64,000 bases of DNA from Phycisphaerae bacterium (lineage in GTDB: Bacteria; Planctomycetota; Phycisphaerae; UBA1845; PWPN01). The stretch is from NCBI GenBank assembly GCA_030372985.1, contig JAUCQB010000265.1, positions 34,183 to 98,182 on the forward strand, read 5' to 3'. Every line of letters begins with the position of its first letter. The first letter of the stretch is position 1. Position numbers and translations under genes: made by a program. Positions 52,101 to 60,315 of this stretch are shown piece after piece. The notes under the pieces were generated by a model, which did not search any database, was not told where the DNA came from, and worked only from the letters and a program-made list of their open reading frames with translations.

Positions 52101-54234
52101 TTCGAGCGGCCAGACCCAGGTACCCAACCCGAACTATGACCCCACCGACCCGAACAGCCCGATCCTGATCACCCGCAACTACGGTTTCGGCACGCAGCAG
52201 GGCGGGGTGAGGGTCGGAAACGTCGATCTGAGCATCAACTCCTGGAGCGACACGCTCATCCGGGCCCGAGTGAATACGAATCAGGTGGTCACCGGCCAGC
52301 TCATCGTCAGGCGGGGCGACAACAACCGCACGACCCTGCCGGGCATCACCCTGCACGTCGGTGGGTGCAACAATGTGGTGCACGTTCGCGGCGGCGGGAA
52401 TTACCCGGCCACGCCGATCCAGGATGCCATCGACGCCGCCGCCCCCGGCGCTCTGATTATCGTAGAACCCGGGACGTACAACGAGAACGTGGTGATCTGG
52501 AAGAATGTCAAGCTGCAGGGCTCGGGGGCGGGTTCGACCGTGATCAACGGCATGCCGTGGCCGGCAACCCGGGTCAGCGACTGGCATGACAAGGTCGACC
52601 AGCTCATCGCCGGCGGCGACGTGACCCCGATCTCGCAGGATCCGCGGTTCTATACCACCATCGAGGCCCCGGCGGTCTACGTGCTTGCGAACGCAAACAC
52701 CTTCTCCGCCAACGCTCCGGGGCTCGTCGACGGCTTCCAGATCCTCGGGGCCACTGCCGGCGGCGGGGTGTACGTCAACGGCTACGGCCAATACACCGGG
52801 GTCAGCAATAACAAGATCACCAACAACCAGGGCAGCTTCGGCGGGGGCATCACCGTCGGAACCCCGGCTGTCCTGACACCCGCGGTCAGCGAAGACTCCT
52901 TCAACGACTTCGTCAACATTCACCACAACTGGATCGCCAAGAACGGGGGGATCAACGGTGGCGGGGGCATCACCATCCTCACCGGCGCCGATGGCTATAC
53001 CATCGCGGACAACATGGTCATCGGAAACTTCACCCGCTATGTGGGTGGCGGTATCTGCCACTCCGGGCTCAGTGACGGTGGGACCATCGCCCGCAACCGG
53101 GTGATGTTCAACGAGGTGTTCTACGGCGGCGAGATCGGCGGTGACGGCGGCGGCATCTACATCGGTGGCACCGCGGCCAATCCGGCCGAACCGGGCAGCG
53201 TCGGAACGGGCAGCGGCTCGGTCCTCGTCGACGCCAACCAGATCAAGGGCAACATTGCCGGATCGGGCAGCGGCGGCGGCTTGCGGGCCATCAATATCAA
53301 CGGCGATGACGTTCTGGGGGCGCCCGATACCTGGTATCGCCTGGACATCGTCAACAACATGATCGTGAACAACGTCGCCGCCTACCAGGCTGGAGGTATC
53401 GCCCTGCACGATGCGGCCCGGGTCAACATCATCCATAACACCGTTGCCAACAATGATTCCTCGGCAACGGCGGCGGTAGCCTTCCCGGCAGCCAATCTGC
53501 TGCAGTCCGAGCCCCAGGGGGCAGGTATCGTCTCCACGCCTCACAGCGCAGACTTGGCCGCGGTCTCCGGGCAGGCTTTCTCCGACCCGGTGTTGTACAA
53601 CAACATCGTCTGGCATAACCGGTCCTACTCGTGGGATGGAACGCTCAACGGCAATACCGGCGGCCTGGTGCCCAGGAACCCACTCTACTGGGACCTGCAA
53701 GTGGCCGGGGCGGCCGGGAGCCTGAACCCGCAATACTGCCTGCTGAGCAGCACGGCCGGATATGCCAACACCAACCGCGAGGGAGATCCTCGGTTCGTCA
53801 GTCCGTATCTGAACAACCTGGTGGGCATCGGCCTGCTCGAGGAAGGCGGCAACGCGGTGACCATCCGGCATACCGACCTGAACATGAGCGCCGGTGACTA
53901 TCACATTGCCAATCAGTCGGCGGCGATCAACCGGGCGACCACCGCGCTGCCTGCGGGGGCCGACGTGCCCGCCCTGGACTGGGACTTTGATGGCAATAAC
54001 AGGGGCAACAGCCCTGACATCGGGGCCGACGAGCGCGGCGGACAGCCCGTTCCGATTGCGGCCGCTCAGTTTGATCCCACGCGATTACTCGCCCGGTCGG
54101 CAGGCGGAGGCCAGTTGCAGCCGCTTCTGTCGGCCTGGGCTTCATCAGGGATGACGCCGGCTCCGACGGTCCTGTTCCAGCCTGCCTGGTCGCGGCCGTC
54201 CAGATCGGGAGTGTTCACGGGGCTTGAAGGGTAA
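49111..54234 (+). CDS. Giant secreted CnaB-like/beta-helix protein
   Basis: A 1707-residue protein with a signal peptide (SPVACGIVVAMVAMALPLDLLG). The N-terminal ~1000 residues hold repeated CnaB/SdrD-B-like domains: VTVQVRDPAGNPVSGFRW, GSVFYDDDGDGFRDEGEMGMPDQAV (~403) and ISLYADGDGNAEIDDLDGDGVVTLADRD (~586), the last two with calcium-binding Asp ladders. An IPT/TIG-like segment follows. From ~1088 a right-handed beta helix starts (NYPATPIQDAIDAAAPGALIIVEPGTYNENV), with turns rich in NN and GGG until ~1630. No catalytic site was found. The first oxidase-like gene begins 38 bases downstream, so it probably belongs to the same transcription unit. A scaffold or surface-attachment role is possible. 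Confidence 0.75.
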   Translation: MEMTNAHNRHSPVACGIVVAMVAMALPLDLLGVTVQVRDPAGNPVSGFRWLLEEDNTNQPTPGVSTANVIALDIHQSHAPTVSAGHSDTDTAAIAVPDATKRYFVSVLPDAGYTMSGTNAWDANGTVTVIVNPYPIPTAQITIFVFHDHAPINNDPNPPAEEGLAGFTVQIADMLGGQMMDVFGNPLGTTYKSSDGGGFEVDMMGSGFVVTDANGEAVIENIAQGKYAVTISPPAGQNWIQTTTIEGSPVIDAWVKAGEGPLLVEFGPALTHIFMGFVQPFDILSTLPNPTGEIGSITGRLVYSHTSRPPVTQGFFSGPPIPTGLIGLNAGTQGVYFGACDSEGNFTIGNIPPGVYQMVTLDKNLDSIIGFSTITLPDLNGNMDLNLGDVQGFAWWANLEGSVFYDDDGDGFRDEGEMGMPDQAVNLRFRDGRIYQATATDPLGNYALNRIFPFFKWLVAEVDFLRFRDTGFTNVVDYGGEIPPHDGWNMPSFGKLNPQPQAEVNPNTGNNLSRTEVSDAAGATLLQGIQVYAGQTNIVDWGKRDYELGESGGVSGIVYYAITRAEDDPAFAAGEDWEPGVPRVQISLYADGDGNAEIDDLDGDGVVTLADRDNHPLGWFDDPSNPAAKGPEDVDWDGDGLFDPGDAIQIAHSDSWDDNQPTGCIQPPITVNGELASDCYDNFGTWNQMRPGVFDGGFAIGSHFPGGMASGSEEVDGLPPGLYIVEAATPPGYELVKEEDKNVDFGDEYVPNTLMAFELPPPTPPPVCVGDDHVVPDMLSLFPTVEAPFAGETRPLCDRKWVAHSGGQNTAANFFLFTPVPKAARAVGVINNDLAAEGDPSSPLFGEKQAPSWIPISWQDFNGNELLRTYSDEFGSYNALLPSTYSVNIPAPSGVAPHMISFVLNHPGPIPDPNNPGQTRIDPFFDSSYSQTRYTFNFTPGGVTYLDTPVIPVAAFVGYPNRTLDSEPPNLTPVIYSVMGPTGGPIVCNNNDVIEIRSSGQTQVPNPNYDPTDPNSPILITRNYGFGTQQGGVRVGNVDLSINSWSDTLIRARVNTNQVVTGQLIVRRGDNNRTTLPGITLHVGGCNNVVHVRGGGNYPATPIQDAIDAAAPGALIIVEPGTYNENVVIWKNVKLQGSGAGSTVINGMPWPATRVSDWHDKVDQLIAGGDVTPISQDPRFYTTIEAPAVYVLANANTFSANAPGLVDGFQILGATAGGGVYVNGYGQYTGVSNNKITNNQGSFGGGITVGTPAVLTPAVSEDSFNDFVNIHHNWIAKNGGINGGGGITILTGADGYTIADNMVIGNFTRYVGGGICHSGLSDGGTIARNRVMFNEVFYGGEIGGDGGGIYIGGTAANPAEPGSVGTGSGSVLVDANQIKGNIAGSGSGGGLRAININGDDVLGAPDTWYRLDIVNNMIVNNVAAYQAGGIALHDAARVNIIHNTVANNDSSATAAVAFPAANLLQSEPQGAGIVSTPHSADLAAVSGQAFSDPVLYNNIVWHNRSYSWDGTLNGNTGGLVPRNPLYWDLQVAGAAGSLNPQYCLLSSTAGYANTNREGDPRFVSPYLNNLVGIGLLEEGGNAVTIRHTDLNMSAGDYHIANQSAAINRATTALPAGADVPALDWDFDGNNRGNSPDIGADERGGQPVPIAAAQFDPTRLLARSAGGGQLQPLLSAWASSGMTPAPTVLFQPAWSRPSRSGVFTGLEG

Positions 54235-54272
54235 ACCATGATGCCAGCAGGACATCAATTCAGGAGTGAATC

Positions 54273-55475
54273 ATGAACAGGTTCATCAGAGCGGAAACAG
54301 CGTTCCTCCTGGCGGCCTGCCTGTGGGCGGCGCCGCCCGTCTGGGGAGAGGTGTGGTCGCAATGCCCGCCGGATACCGACGGGGTCAACACGGACGGGAT
54401 CGGCGGGGCCGACGACGATCATGTGTGCATGCACATCACGGCCGGTGATGGCTTCGTCAACATGGCCGACGGCCGGCTGATGTACATGTTCGGCTTCGGC
54501 GAGGTGCCCGCGGGTACGCCCGACGACATGGTGATGATGGACATGATGCTGGGCGCCGAGGCTTCGGCTCCGACCATCACCGTCCGCGAAGGCCAGAAGT
54601 TGTTCCTCAACCTGACCAACGTGGGCATGGTGATACGGCCGGACCTCTTTGATCCGCACACCGTTCATTACCACGGGTTCCCGCAGGCGGCCCCGATCTT
54701 TGACGGCATGCCCGACGGCTCGATCAGCATCAACATGGGCTTTACGCTGACCTACTTCTATAACATCGTTCTGCCGGGCACCTACATGTACCACTGCCAC
54801 GTCGAGGCCACCGAGCACATGCAGATGGGCATGTTGGGCAATCTCTACGTCCTGCCCAAGCAGGATGGGACCGCTTTTGTGCATGGCGGACGCAGCTTCA
54901 CCAAGTTCGCCTACAACGATGGTGACGGCTCCACGGGCTACGACGTGGCCTATCCGATACAGATCACGGCCTTCGACCCGGATTTCCACCAGGCCAGTCA
55001 CGACGTCCAACCGCTGCCGTTCGCGCTGATGGAGGACAAGTACCCGCTGCTCAACGGCCGCGGCTACCCGGACACCATTAATCCTCTGCCGCTGCTAAAC
55101 AGCGCCGACGAGGAGGGGTTCATGCCGCGGTATTCGCAGCGGGTCTCCTCGCTGATCACGGCTACAAAGGGGCAGCGCATTCTTCTGCGAGTCTCCAGCC
55201 TGGCGACTGTGGACTTTTACACTCTTACCGTCCTGGGCATACCGATGCGCGTGGTCGGTGAGGATGCCCGGCTGCTCCGCGGGCCTGGAGGCGCGGACCT
55301 GTCGTACGAAACGACAAGCCTCACCCTGGGCGGCGGGCAGTCGGCGGATGTCATCCTCGACACCCAGAACGTCGCGGCGGGGACCTATTTCCTGTACTGC
55401 ACCAACCTGAACAATCTGAGTAACGACGCCGAGGACTTCGGCGGCATGATGACCGAAATCGTGATTTCGCCTTGA
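54273..55475 (+). CDS. Multicopper oxidase-like protein A (copper ligands in domain 1)
   Basis: A 400-residue secreted protein (signal FLLAACLWAAPPVWG) with two cupredoxin domains. Domain 1 has VHYHG (His132, His134) and YMYHCHVEATEHMQMGM (His174, Cys175, His176, His182, Met187), that is, trinuclear-site ligands plus a complete type 1 set. The domain 1 start has many Met and Asp (DDMVMMDMML). Domain 2 lacks ligands: where HPFHxHG is expected it reads VDFYTLTVLG, and the end reads GTYFLYCTNL. On its own it has only half of the eight His of a trinuclear centre. AGGAG lies six bases before the ATG. It is followed by two paralogous genes. Confidence 0.85.
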   Translation: MNRFIRAETAFLLAACLWAAPPVWGEVWSQCPPDTDGVNTDGIGGADDDHVCMHITAGDGFVNMADGRLMYMFGFGEVPAGTPDDMVMMDMMLGAEASAPTITVREGQKLFLNLTNVGMVIRPDLFDPHTVHYHGFPQAAPIFDGMPDGSISINMGFTLTYFYNIVLPGTYMYHCHVEATEHMQMGMLGNLYVLPKQDGTAFVHGGRSFTKFAYNDGDGSTGYDVAYPIQITAFDPDFHQASHDVQPLPFALMEDKYPLLNGRGYPDTINPLPLLNSADEEGFMPRYSQRVSSLITATKGQRILLRVSSLATVDFYTLTVLGIPMRVVGEDARLLRGPGGADLSYETTSLTLGGGQSADVILDTQNVAAGTYFLYCTNLNNLSNDAEDFGGMMTEIVISP

Positions 55476-55496
55476 TCGAGTAAGCAGGAGTAAGCC

Positions 55497-56780
55497 ATGA
55501 ATTCGCTAAAACGTCATCGAGGCCTGTGGCTGCTCGCGGCAGCCTGCTGGATGGGTATGCTCTCTCCGGCCGTCCAGGGTGGTATTCCCGGTTTGGAGGG
55601 CAGCAGCTTCAGCCTGACGGCCAAACCCGGCCACATCTACGGCGGAGACGGGAATGCCATCCATGTCTGGGGCTACGCCAACCAGGCCACCGGACGCATG
55701 CAGTATCCCGGACCCACGCTCATCCTCCAGCAGGGCGCGACGGTAAGCATCACACTGCGAAACATGCTCCCCGTCCCCTGCTCCATTGTCTTCCCGGGTA
55801 TGGAGGGGGTGACCGCCAGCGGCGGGAATGCGGGCCTTCTCGCCCGCGAGGCCCCGCCGGACAACGGGGCTACGGCCGTGACCTACACCTTCACCGCCGC
55901 GCGCCCTGGTACGTTCGTGTACCACAGCGGGACGCAGCCCGACCTGCAGGTGGACATGGGCCTGGTTGGGGCGATCATCGTCCGGCCGACGGGCTTCGAC
56001 ATGATGATGCCCCGGGCCTACGCCCACATGGATTCCATGTACGATCGCGAGTTCCTCTTCCTGCTCAGCGAGATGCACCTGCAGACTCACCGGCTGGTCG
56101 AGTTCGGGCAGATGGCCAGCGTGGACACCAGCAAGTGTTTCCCGAATTACTGGTTCATCAACGGCCGCAATGCGCCGGATACGATGCTGGAGCCAGCGGT
56201 GCCCTGGATGCCGGCCCAGCCATACAACTGTCTGCCCATGATGCATCCGGGGGACAAGGTGCTCATGCGAATCATCGGCGGCGGGCGCCAGTCACACCCA
56301 TTCCACACGCACGGAAACCATATGAAGGTGATTGCCGTCGACGGCCGACTGCTGGAGAGCACTCCTGGCGCCGGCGCCGACCTGTCACAGCACCGGTTCA
56401 CCGTCGCTTCTACTCCCGGCCAGACGGTGGACACCATCTTTACCTGGACGGGCGAGGGCCTGGGTTGGGACATCTACGGACACGCTCCGGGCGACCCCCT
56501 GGAGCCGAACGAGTACGCGCCTGACCACGGCAAGCCGATCCCCGTGGTTCTCCCCGAGCCATTGGCCCTGACCTTCGGCGGGATGTACAGCGGAACTCCC
56601 TTCCTGGGAACATTCGGCAATCTCCCGCCCGGACAGGGCACAGGCAACACCGACGCCGAATACGTGCACATGTGGCACTCGCACACTGAAAAAGAGTTGA
56701 CGAACAACGACGTATTTCCAGGCGGCCTCATGACCATGCTGATGATCATGCCGCCGTGGGTGCCCATCGCCGGGCATTGA
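55497..56780 (+). CDS. Multicopper oxidase-like protein B (copper ligands in domain 2)
   Basis: A 427-residue secreted protein (signal GLWLLAAACWMGMLSPAVQG) with two cupredoxin domains. Domain 1 is empty: the HxHG place reads CSIVFPG and the end reads GTFVYHSGTQPDLQVDMG. Domain 2 has SHPFHTHGNH (His267, His270, His272) and MWHSHTEKE (His394, His396). The type 1 Cys is absent (Ser395), so it has no blue copper site. These ligands are the ones protein A lacks. The gene starts 21 bases after the stop of A with CAGGAG as binding site, so the two should be made in equal amounts. The C-terminus is Met/Pro-rich (GGLMTMLMIMPPWVP). Confidence 0.85.
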   Translation: MNSLKRHRGLWLLAAACWMGMLSPAVQGGIPGLEGSSFSLTAKPGHIYGGDGNAIHVWGYANQATGRMQYPGPTLILQQGATVSITLRNMLPVPCSIVFPGMEGVTASGGNAGLLAREAPPDNGATAVTYTFTAARPGTFVYHSGTQPDLQVDMGLVGAIIVRPTGFDMMMPRAYAHMDSMYDREFLFLLSEMHLQTHRLVEFGQMASVDTSKCFPNYWFINGRNAPDTMLEPAVPWMPAQPYNCLPMMHPGDKVLMRIIGGGRQSHPFHTHGNHMKVIAVDGRLLESTPGAGADLSQHRFTVASTPGQTVDTIFTWTGEGLGWDIYGHAPGDPLEPNEYAPDHGKPIPVVLPEPLALTFGGMYSGTPFLGTFGNLPPGQGTGNTDAEYVHMWHSHTEKELTNNDVFPGGLMTMLMIMPPWVPIAGH

Positions 56781-56796
56781 GTCAGGAGAGTCGAAC

Positions 56797-59586
56797 ATGA
56801 ATACCAGAGCCGCAACTGTTATCAGCCGAGCCGCGCTTCTGTTGGTTTGCATCGGCACTGCCGGGCCGGCCTTCGGGTTGACCGTGTCTCTTCGTGCCGG
56901 CGCGGTCAACAAGACGATGCCCGACGGGCGGGTCGTACCGATGTGGGGCTTTGCCCTCGGCGCGGGACCCATTACCGTGCCCGGACCCGTTATCGTGGTG
57001 CCTTACAACGATTCCTCGTTGACCGTGAACCTGACCAACAACCTGGACGTTCCGGTTTCGCTGGTCATACCGGGGCAGCAGGCGATGATGGTTCCGGTCA
57101 AGTTCACCGACAGCCGTGGCCGCCAGCGTGCCCGCTCGTTCACCCACGAGACGGGGCCCGGGGAGACCAAGGCCTATTCCTGGCCGCAATTGCGCCCGGG
57201 CACCTACCTGTATCACAGCGGCTCGCATCCGGCAGTCCAGGTGCAGATGGGCCTGTACGGCTCGGTCACCAAGAATGCCGCTGCCGGAACCGTTCCCTAT
57301 CCCGCGCTCAGCTACGTCCGGGAGTTCGTGCTGCTGTACAGCGAGATCGACCCCGACCTGCACGACGCGGTCGGCAACGGGTCGTACGGCGCGCCCCCCT
57401 GGACCAGCACCATTGACTACAATCCGAAGTATTTCCTGATCAACGGGGAGCCCTACTCGCCGAGCAACGCCGGCATTGCTGTGGGACCAGCCGGTGATCA
57501 GTTGCTGCTTCGGTTCCTCAATGCCGGTCTTCAGACGCACACGCCTGTTCTGCTCAACGCCTCGATGAAGATCGTGGCGGAGGACGGGCGCCCGTATCTC
57601 CATGCCAAGCAGCAGAGTGGGGTTGACCTTCCCTCGCTTCAGACCAAGGACGTGCTCGTAACCCTGCCGGGCTCCGGCGGATATGCTCTCTTTGACCGCC
57701 GGATGGGCACGACCAATGCCGGGGCGATGGGGCCCGGAGGAATGATTCGAATCCTGTGTACCGGCGATCCGATCTCGGTCACGACCGCGCCGGAAAGCCA
57801 GACGGTATGCACCGGCGACAACGTGACGTTCACGGTCGTCGCCAACGGGGACGCCCCGATCACCTATCAGTGGAAGAAAGACGGTGTCGTCCTGCCCGGG
57901 GCCACCTCCACGAGCCTGACGATCAACGGCGTGGACGCGGGGGACACCGGCCAATACGAGGTGGTGGTCTCCAACCAGTGCGGCTCGACGAGTGCGTATG
58001 CCACGCTGGCTGTCAGCCCGCCGGTCGTGATCACGACCGACCCGGTCAGCCAGGAGGTATGCGAGGGAGCCGCCGTGGATCTGAGCGTGACGGCCAGCAG
58101 CGGCGATGCCCCCTTGGCCTATGAGTGGCGCAAGGGCGGAGTGCCCATCCCTGGTGCGACCGCATCGACACTGCACTTCGATGCGGTTACCGCTGCCGAT
58201 GCCGGCAGCTACGACGTGGTGATCACCGGCCCCTGTGTCGCAACGGCGACCAGTTCGCCCGCGACGCTGACGGTGAACGCCGCTCCGACCATCGTCACCG
58301 ACCCGGCCAGCCAGAGTGTCCCCGAGGGCTCGCCGGTTACATTCACCGTGGACGCCCAGGGAGCCGCTCCGCTGACCTACGTCTGGCGAAAGGACGGCGT
58401 GGACATCCCGGGTGCGACCGGTAGTTCGTACTCCATCGCCGCGGCGACGCTGGCCGACGAAGGCAGCTACGACGTCGTGGTGAGTAATGCTTGCGGGTCG
58501 ACCACCAGCGCGGCCGCCACACTGACGGTGACTGCGGTGGTCGAGCCTCCGGTCATCACCACCCAACCGCGGAGCCAGACCGTCGCCGAGGGCGACCCGG
58601 TTACCTTCACCGTTGTGGCCACCGGGACGGCCCCGCTTGCCTACCAGTGGTATAAGGACGGCGGCCTGATCTCCGGTGCGACCAGCGACTCGCTGACTAT
58701 CGACCCGGTGACCGCAGCCGATGCGGGCGACTACACCGTGGTGGTCTCAAACGCCTATGGCACGGCCACCAGTGACCCCGCCACGCTGACCGTGCAGGTT
58801 CCGTCCACCGAGCTGTGGATGTCATTCACCGTGAACACCACGGTACCAGGCGTCGGTACTGTCCAGCCCTGCGATATCGTCGCCTACGACACGGTCCAGG
58901 GGACATGGTCGCTGAGATTTGACGGCGACGCCGTCGGCCTCACCGGCCGGGTCATCGGCGGTATGGCGGTGACCGGCGGAGACCTGCTGCTCTCCTTCAC
59001 TGCGGCCACGACCGTTCCCGGTCTGACCGGCGGGCCGAACGGCACGAACGTCGACGACTCCGACATCGTCCGGTTTACGCCCACCGCCTGGGGCACAAGC
59101 ACCGCAGGGAGCTTCAGCTTCTACTTCGACGGCAGCGATGTTGGACTGACCACCGGCCAGGAGGTCCTCGATGCGATCGCTGTGGCCTGGGACGGACGAC
59201 TGGTCATTTCCACGACTGGTAATGCAACGCCCACGACCGGTGACGCCGGGGCGGATGAAGATCTCCTGATCTTCACCGCGACCAGCACCGGGTCGGCGAC
59301 CAGCGGGAGCTTCTCGCTCTGGTTCGACGGCGGTGATGTGGCGCTGGGCGCCGGTGGTGAGGATATCGATGCTGCTGCCGCGATACCCGCCATGACCCTG
59401 CTGTTGTCCACGCAAGGCAACTTCAACGTGCCGGGACTGTCGGGGTCTTCGGGAAGTGTCGTCGAATTCACTCCGGGGACGCTTGGCCCGACCACTGCGG
59501 GCACGTTCTCGCTCTATGTGCCGGCCGGGACGGTGCCCGCCGGGGCCAACGTCGGGTCGCTCGAATACGTGGTCTGGCCCTTCTGA
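56797..59586 (+). CDS. Ligand-free multicopper oxidase-like protein C with Ig domains
   Basis: A 929-residue secreted protein (signal AALLLVCIGTAGPAFG). The first ~310 residues are two cupredoxin domains related to A and B, but all copper positions are lost: VSLVIPG, YHSGSHPAVQVQMG, THTPVLLNA and ALFDRRMG. About residues 325-665 form four Ig-like domains (each with QSQTV..., TYxWxKDG, GATSxSL, DxGxYxVVVSN). The rest has three to four repeats with FDGxxVGL (SLRFDGDAVGLTG, SFYFDGSDVGLTT, SLWFDGGDVALGA), perhaps a beta-propeller. It starts 16 bases after B with AGGAG. A scaffold or substrate-docking subunit of the oxidase complex is the likely role; it is not itself a catalyst. Confidence 0.78.
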   Translation: MNTRAATVISRAALLLVCIGTAGPAFGLTVSLRAGAVNKTMPDGRVVPMWGFALGAGPITVPGPVIVVPYNDSSLTVNLTNNLDVPVSLVIPGQQAMMVPVKFTDSRGRQRARSFTHETGPGETKAYSWPQLRPGTYLYHSGSHPAVQVQMGLYGSVTKNAAAGTVPYPALSYVREFVLLYSEIDPDLHDAVGNGSYGAPPWTSTIDYNPKYFLINGEPYSPSNAGIAVGPAGDQLLLRFLNAGLQTHTPVLLNASMKIVAEDGRPYLHAKQQSGVDLPSLQTKDVLVTLPGSGGYALFDRRMGTTNAGAMGPGGMIRILCTGDPISVTTAPESQTVCTGDNVTFTVVANGDAPITYQWKKDGVVLPGATSTSLTINGVDAGDTGQYEVVVSNQCGSTSAYATLAVSPPVVITTDPVSQEVCEGAAVDLSVTASSGDAPLAYEWRKGGVPIPGATASTLHFDAVTAADAGSYDVVITGPCVATATSSPATLTVNAAPTIVTDPASQSVPEGSPVTFTVDAQGAAPLTYVWRKDGVDIPGATGSSYSIAAATLADEGSYDVVVSNACGSTTSAAATLTVTAVVEPPVITTQPRSQTVAEGDPVTFTVVATGTAPLAYQWYKDGGLISGATSDSLTIDPVTAADAGDYTVVVSNAYGTATSDPATLTVQVPSTELWMSFTVNTTVPGVGTVQPCDIVAYDTVQGTWSLRFDGDAVGLTGRVIGGMAVTGGDLLLSFTAATTVPGLTGGPNGTNVDDSDIVRFTPTAWGTSTAGSFSFYFDGSDVGLTTGQEVLDAIAVAWDGRLVISTTGNATPTTGDAGADEDLLIFTATSTGSATSGSFSLWFDGGDVALGAGGEDIDAAAAIPAMTLLLSTQGNFNVPGLSGSSGSVVEFTPGTLGPTTAGTFSLYVPAGTVPAGANVGSLEYVVWPF

Positions 59587-59636
59587 GGTATTGCGGCCGG
59601 AACGTCTGACGGCAGAGTATGGAGGTCCGCAAAGCC

Positions 59637-60173
59637 ATGTCGGCAACAAGGATGGCAATACGAGGTGCGATGCGTTGCCTGGCGACCGTGGCTGTGGCGT
59701 CGCTGCTCGGATGTGCGAGCACAACACGCCAGCAGGCCAGGCATGCCATGGCGAAGGGTACCGAGGCTGAGCCACGCCTCGCCATGGCGACCTCCGGAGA
59801 GCCGGGGGTTGGCGACATATCCGCGACACGTCCCGCCGCCTCGGCCGCCGAATATGGCATCGAGGTGGTGGCGATGCGTCGGTCTGCCGCGGGGTATATG
59901 CTCGACTTGCGCTACCGGATCGTGGATCCCGAACGGGCCAGGGCGTTTCTTGATCGCAGCCGGCGCCCGTATCTGATCGACGAGGCCACGGGGGCCGAGT
60001 TCCGCATCCCCTCCTCGCCCAAAATCGGGGCGTTGCGGCAGGTGCCGCAGAAACCGGACCCGGAGCGGACCTACTTCATGTTTTTCGCAAACCCGCAGCG
60101 GTTCATCCAGCCGGGCAACCATGTGACCCTTGTGGCTGACGACTGCCGGTTGGAAGGTATTGTCGTGGAATAG
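59637..60173 (+). CDS. Lipoprotein at the end of the oxidase locus
   Basis: A 178-residue lipoprotein: MRCLATVAVASLLGCAS has a textbook lipobox (LLGC). After a linker rich in Ala, Thr and Glu comes a domain YGIEVVAMRRSAAGYMLDLRYRIVDPERARAFLDRSRRPYLIDEATGAEFRIPSSPKIGALRQ, ending with GNHVTLVADDCRLEGIVVE. I recall similar small proteins beside multicopper oxidase and cytochrome genes in other bacteria, but give no name. The ATG at 59637 has GGAGG 11 bases upstream. It follows protein C by 50 bases, so it is probably the last gene of the unit and may anchor the complex to a membrane. Confidence 0.65.
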   Translation: MSATRMAIRGAMRCLATVAVASLLGCASTTRQQARHAMAKGTEAEPRLAMATSGEPGVGDISATRPAASAAEYGIEVVAMRRSAAGYMLDLRYRIVDPERARAFLDRSRRPYLIDEATGAEFRIPSSPKIGALRQVPQKPDPERTYFMFFANPQRFIQPGNHVTLVADDCRLEGIVVE

Positions 60174-60242
60174 CCTGGCCTTCCGCGCGCCGGCCGCCTC
60201 GCTGAATCATCAACTGCGTTAAGGAACTCTGACAGGACTTGT

Positions 60243-60287
60243 GGGACCGGCTTCCAGCCCGTCGTTAATCGGCCCGATGCCGGTCCC
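60243..60287. terminator. Hairpin between convergent lipoprotein and channel genes
   Basis: A perfect 9-bp stem GGGACCGGC/GCCGGTCCC with a 27-base loop that can itself pair (ATCGG/CCGAT). It lies between two convergent stop codons and has no U tract. Confidence 0.4.
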
Positions 60288-60315
60288 GACACGATGATTG
60301 TCTCTGCGGTTCTGC

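Noticed and set aside
51736..53904. 722-codon minus-strand ORF
   Set aside because: Antisense to the beta-helix protein; composition rich in Asp, Arg, Val and Gly as expected for a mirror frame, with no motif.
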